Source of the DNA: an uncultured Alphaproteobacteria bacterium
Lineage (GTDB): Bacteria; Pseudomonadota; Alphaproteobacteria; Caulobacterales; Parvularculaceae
Direction: 5' to 3'
NCBI GenBank assembly: GCA_938003575.1
Contig: CALKYG010000320.1
Coordinates: 1-7,112, forward strand
DNA length: 7,112 bases
Shown: positions 6,016 through 7,112 of the stretch, piece by piece
How positions within the stretch are numbered: the stretch's first letter is position 1
Layout: each line of letters starts with the position of its first letter
The notes under the pieces: model-generated
Told to the model about the DNA's origin: nothing
Seen by the model: only the letters and a program-made list of their open reading frames with translations
Database searches by the model: none
Made by a program: the position numbers and the translations under genes

Positions 6016-6738
6016 CTATTTTGCGTTCGGCGCCAGCTCTTCAAGACTGCTGAGATGGGAAATGTTGGCCCAGCCGAGACTTTGATAGGTCCGCGTGAAG
6101 GGGTTGTATGCGTGAAGAAGCGAATTCGATCCGGACTCGCTCATGTAAATCCATCCGCCAATCGTGCCGGTCATCGAATCGAGATCGCCCGCAGGAAGAG
6201 TGGCGATGGATGTCATCTGACCCGTGCCGCGTGTGATCACCAGAATTTGGGACCTGACGCCGACGGCGAGAAATGCGTGATTATCGAGCGGCGCCAGACT
6301 TTCGACTTCGCTTGTGGGCCCGGTTGCCTGAAATTTGAAGGTGGTTTTGCCTGTCGTTATGTTGACCAGATAGACATTATTATTGAAGCCGACGACGTAA
6401 AGCCGCCCCTGTTGATCGACTGTAATGCCTCGCGGTCCTGGGGTTAACGGACGATCCAGCGTAAGGACCTTCAATATGGTCCCGGCTTTGTTGAATTCGT
6501 AGATTTTGTTCTCGGAACGGCTGTATGTGAAATAGGTGCGACGCACTGGCGAGAAGGCGAGCCCCGCAAAATCTTTGCCGGCTCCCAGCGTGAATTTCAG
6601 GACCGGACTTCCGGGATTGGTTGTGTCGATCTGGTAGACGTTTCCGGTGTCGGCTGAAACGCCGAGCAATTTCGCCGCATGGCTTCCGGTTGTTGCGGCG
6701 AGCCAGTTGAACAATACGATCATCGCCAATTTGCGCAT
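6016..6738 (-). CDS. Secreted beta-propeller-like protein of unknown function
   Basis: Codes for 240 residues. I do not recognise a named family. A signal peptide is clear: MRK, a hydrophobic core (LAMIVLFNWLAAT) and a probable cleavage after SHA near residue 21, so the mature protein is periplasmic or secreted. The rest is made of about five repeats of roughly 40-45 residues, each with a pattern like 'GxLYVVGFNNNVYLVNITTGK' followed by a threonine/leucine-rich strand, as in NHL/YVTN or WD-like propellers; RGITVDQQGRLYVVG is the clearest. No catalytic residues or metal-binding set can be named. AGGAG eight bases before the ATG at 6738 supports this start over an in-frame TTG at 6801. Hand counts of four 60-base lines inside it gave 28-32 G+C (about 50%), against 36 and about 42 in two sampled lines of dcp and atpF, which suggests later arrival by transfer. 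Confidence 0.75.
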   Translation of the reverse strand: MRKLAMIVLFNWLAATTGSHAAKLLGVSADTGNVYQIDTTNPGSPVLKFTLGAGKDFAGLAFSPVRRTYFTYSRSENKIYEFNKAGTILKVLTLDRPLTPGPRGITVDQQGRLYVVGFNNNVYLVNITTGKTTFKFQATGPTSEVESLAPLDNHAFLAVGVRSQILVITRGTGQMTSIATLPAGDLDSMTGTIGGWIYMSESGSNSLLHAYNPFTRTYQSLGWANISHLSSLEELAPNAK

Positions 6739-6746
6739 AGATTTCT

Positions 6747-6751
6747 CTCCT
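6747..6751 (-). promoter_or_regulatory. Ribosome-binding site of the secreted-protein gene
   Basis: AGGAG on the minus strand, eight bases before the ATG at 6738. Together with the signal peptide it fixes the start downstream of the homopolymer tract. Confidence 0.75.
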
Positions 6752-6772
6752 GTGCTGACGAACGGCGCCAGC

Positions 6773-6801
6773 AGGCTCGCATCGGGGGGGGGGGCGGTCA
6801 A
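6773..6801 (-). promoter_or_regulatory. Possible promoter with a homopolymer in its spacer
   Basis: On the minus strand TTGACC (6801-6796) is a good -35 hexamer. A 17-base spacer containing eleven Cs leads to GAGCCT (6778-6773), which matches the -10 consensus at only two positions. The position, 35-60 bases before the start codon, is right for the secreted-protein gene, but the weak -10 leaves this doubtful. Confidence 0.3.
6784..6794. repeat. Homopolymer tract of 11 G (plus strand)
   Basis: Eleven consecutive G on the plus strand (C on the coding strand of the adjacent gene), 46 bases upstream of its start codon. It is the only mononucleotide run of this length in the window. Such tracts slip during replication and are also prone to sequencing error. 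Confidence 0.9.
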
Positions 6802-6818
6802 GGCCTTCTTCTGGCCGT

Positions 6819-6831
6819 CGCCGCAGCGGCG
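6819..6831 (-). terminator. Small hairpin just after the smc stop codon
   Basis: CGCCG and CGGCG form a 5-bp stem with a 3-base loop two bases after the smc TAG. There is no T-run. A second short GGCC pair (6803-6806 with 6813-6816) follows. Weak candidate for the smc transcript end. Confidence 0.25.
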
Positions 6832-6833
6832 CT

Positions 6834-7112
6834 CTATTCCGCGGCGGCGAGCTGCTCGGCTTTGTTGAGATCGACCGAAACGAGCTGCGAGACGCCGCGC
6901 TCGACCATTGTGACGCCGAAAAGGCGATTCATCCTCGACATGGTCAGCGCCGAGTGCGTGATGATGAGGAACCGCGTCTGCGTTTCCTTCGCCATCTCTT
7001 CAAGAAGGCGGCAGAAGCGTTCGGTGTTGGCGTCGTCGAGCGGGGCGTCCACCTCGTCGAGCACGCAGACCGGAGCCGGGTTCGCCATAAAGACGGCGAA
7101 GATCAGAGCCGT
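6834..7112 (-). CDS. smc: Chromosome segregation ATPase SMC, C-terminal end (partial)
   Basis: The frame is open from the window edge to a TAG at 6834-6836 and gives the last 92 residues of a protein normally around 1150 residues long. SMC forms a ring with ScpA and ScpB that organises and separates the chromosome. This part holds the C-terminal half of the ATPase head: the Walker B motif [13 protein letters not shown] with its D-loop, and [21 protein letters not shown] with the switch histidine, then [10 protein letters not shown] and a short Ala-rich tail. These agree with alphaproteobacterial SMC rather than with RecN, SbcC or MukB. The signature (C-loop) motif and everything before it lie outside the window. 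The in-frame ATG at 7088 lies inside the conserved Walker B region's beta strand and is not a start. Confidence 0.93.
   Translation of the reverse strand, partial: TALIFAVFMANPAPVCVLDEVDAPLDDANTERFCRLLEEMAKETQTRFLIITHSALTMSRMNRLFGVTMVERGVSQLVSVDLNKAEQLAAAE

Noticed and set aside
5917..6447. Plus-strand open frame of 176 codons opposite the secreted-protein gene
   Set aside because: The minus-strand frame has a signal peptide, ribosome-binding site and internal repeats; the plus-strand product resembles nothing and crosses the intergenic gap.
6739..6801. TTG at 6801 as the start of the secreted protein, adding 21 residues
   Set aside because: It would place a Pro-rich stretch before the signal peptide, and the AGGAG site fits the ATG at 6738.

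Overview
The window reads as a chromosomal segment of a GC-rich alphaproteobacterium, most likely in the order Hyphomicrobiales (Rhizobiales). This rests on three things. The F0 part of the ATP synthase is laid out as atpI-atpB-atpE-b'-b, with two different b-type subunits and no F1 genes attached. The c subunit has the alphaproteobacterial form. The smc tail is of the kind seen in that class. A Methylocystaceae/Beijerinckiaceae-like host is possible, but I cannot fix the genus from sequence alone.

Layout from left to right. Positions 2-151 hold the last 49 codons of a plus-strand outer-membrane beta-barrel gene, probably a TonB-dependent receptor. Everything else lies on the minus strand, so the left end is a convergent junction with a 62-base gap. 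Read in the direction of transcription (right to left), the minus-strand genes are: the C-terminus of smc (7112-6834, cut by the window edge); a secreted beta-propeller-like protein of unknown function (6738-6016); a lipoprotein form of the M3 metallopeptidase Dcp (5854-3668); a GNAT acetyltransferase (3584-3054); then the F0 operon atpI (2852-2526), atpB (2476-1694), atpE (1612-1385), b' (1341-784) and b (774-214).

The F0 operon has its own good sigma-70-type promoter candidate (TTGACG, 17 bases, TAGGTT) about 70 bases upstream of the atpI start. Its products build the membrane proton channel: a and the c ring carry protons, b and b' form the peripheral stalk, and AtpI assists assembly. F1 subunits (delta, alpha, gamma, beta, epsilon) must be encoded elsewhere, as is normal in this class. 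Two inverted repeats sit in the gaps before atpB and before atpE. They could tune the unequal subunit output that the enzyme needs.

No RNA gene, insertion sequence, CRISPR array, attachment site or phage gene was seen, and I found no convincing undescribed multi-gene system. The most unusual stretch is the secreted beta-propeller gene. It is clearly less GC-rich than its neighbours, has about five visible propeller-like repeats, and is preceded by a run of 11 identical bases directly downstream of a -35-like hexamer, an arrangement that could make its expression switchable.
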